Part shown: piece by piece, positions 12,643 to 13,074 of the stretch
Layout of the letters: each line of letters begins with the position of its first letter
Numbering within the stretch: position 1 is the first letter of the stretch
Source: Natrialbaceae archaeon Tc-Br11_E2g1
GTDB lineage: Archaea > Halobacteriota > Halobacteria > Halobacteriales > Natrialbaceae
Reading direction: 5' to 3'
Assembly: GCA_001564255.1 (NCBI GenBank)
Contig: LKNC01000053.1
Coordinates: 1-13,074 of the forward strand
Length of the DNA stretch: 13,074 nt
Notes under the pieces: generated by a model
The model's input: only the letters and a program-made list of their open reading frames with translations
Databases searched by the model: none
What the model was told of the DNA's origin: nothing
Translations under genes and position numbers: made by a program

Positions 12643-13074
12643 GTGACTGACGTGTCCGGACTGGGCCGACTCGTTGGGTACGTCGCCTTGGTGGTGACAC
12701 CCGCCGTCTTGCTCGCGAACGCGTCTACCGCGTTCGGTCCGGCGGTCGGAACGCTCGGTGTCACCCTCGGCGTCGGCCTCGCCGGAACCGTCGCTGTGGC
12801 CGCACAACGGGAGGTCGTGTCGGCGTCCGACCCCCTCGAGGTCGACCGCGCCGCCGCCGTCGACGCCCTCTCGGTCGCCGTCGGGTCCATCCTCACGTAC
12901 ACCCTGAGCGTCCACGCCGGCCTCGGCCCGGTACTGGCCTCGGCGCTCGTGGGCCTGTTCGTCGCCGTCGGGTCCCCCCGGATCGCCGCCCCCGCCTTCT
13001 GTGGCTCGTTCGTCGGGATGGCTTCGCCTGCGGTGTTCCCGGGTCCCGGATCCGTCGCCCTTGCCGGCACGATC
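12643..13074 (+). CDS. multi-pass membrane protein of unknown function (3' end beyond the window)
   Basis: An open frame runs from GTG 12643 to the window edge without a stop (144 codons), with haloarchaeal codon use and a membrane profile. It begins MTDVSGLGRLVGYVALVV. Hydrophobic stretches lie near residues 10-26 and 33-54; after a charged loop with Q55, R56 and DPLEVDRAAAVD, more follow from about 76 to 140, including LASALVGLFVAVGS and CGSFVGMASPAVFPGPG. I do not recognise the family. Small-residue-rich helices and Gly/Pro breaks suggest a polytopic membrane protein rather than a receptor. GTG 12652 is an alternative start; a stop codon immediately precedes 12643. It diverges from the thioredoxin gene with 170 bases between the starts, and no clear TATA box could be fixed (CTCTACCC at 12622-12629 is a weak candidate). 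Confidence 0.7.
   Translation, partial: MTDVSGLGRLVGYVALVVTPAVLLANASTAFGPAVGTLGVTLGVGLAGTVAVAAQREVVSASDPLEVDRAAAVDALSVAVGSILTYTLSVHAGLGPVLASALVGLFVAVGSPRIAAPAFCGSFVGMASPAVFPGPGSVALAGTI

Noticed and set aside
1..13074. CRISPR arrays, insertion sequences, integrase or defence genes
   Set aside because: I saw no regularly spaced repeats, transposase or recombinase motifs, or known defence domains on either strand.

Overview
The window reads as ordinary chromosome of a halophilic archaeon (class Halobacteria). The evidence is high GC with GC-rich third codon positions, very acidic proteins, an archaeal-type L10e ribosomal protein, type II GAPDH and F420-dependent NADP reductase, and a TATA-like box about 25-32 bases ahead of almost every start codon with no Shine-Dalgarno, the usual haloarchaeal leaderless layout. 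The very frequent CTCGAG hexamer (often Leu-Glu codons) would suit a Natrialba/Natrinema-type lineage, but that is only a hint.

Layout. 1-2376 (+): 3' part of a 2-oxoacid dehydrogenase E2 gene, then lpdA (E3), the end of a dehydrogenase-complex locus. 2439-3404 (+): membrane-anchored haloarchaeal protein of unknown function. 3527-3760 (+): small two-helix membrane protein of the DUF2892/YgaP-TM type. 3970-4983 (+): archaeal GAPDH. 5035-5430 (+): Hsp20 small heat-shock protein. 5473-7304 (-): in transcription order a small winged-helix protein, ribosomal protein L10e and a RimK-like ATP-grasp ligase. 7504-8712 (+): site-2-type M50 metalloprotease with two CBS domains. 8940-9012 (-): tRNA-His(GTG), with a partial copy of its 3' end 123 bases away. 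9145-9600 (+): DUF5814-like four-cysteine protein, abutting tail to tail an RHH/coiled-coil regulator (9601-9990, -). 10168-11340 (-): degenerate and probably truncated AMP-forming acyl-CoA synthetase-like protein. 11490-12158 (+): F420-dependent NADP reductase. 12194-12472 (-): small thioredoxin. 12643-end (+): start of a multi-pass membrane protein cut by the window edge.

The genes are mostly separate housekeeping units. Central carbon metabolism (E2/E3, GAPDH), redox cofactor supply (F420:NADP reductase, thioredoxin), protein quality control (Hsp20, M50 protease) and translation (L10e, tRNA-His) dominate. No CRISPR array, insertion sequence, integrase, toxin or obvious defence locus is present. 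I did not find a convincing new multi-gene system. The items most worth a second look are the duplicated tRNA-His 3' end (possible att scar), the palindrome over the TATA box of the small winged-helix gene, the RimK-like ligase beside a ribosomal protein gene, and the decaying acyl-CoA synthetase-like gene. No stretch longer than 300 bases lacks a gene; the longest gaps are 8713-8939 and 3761-3969.
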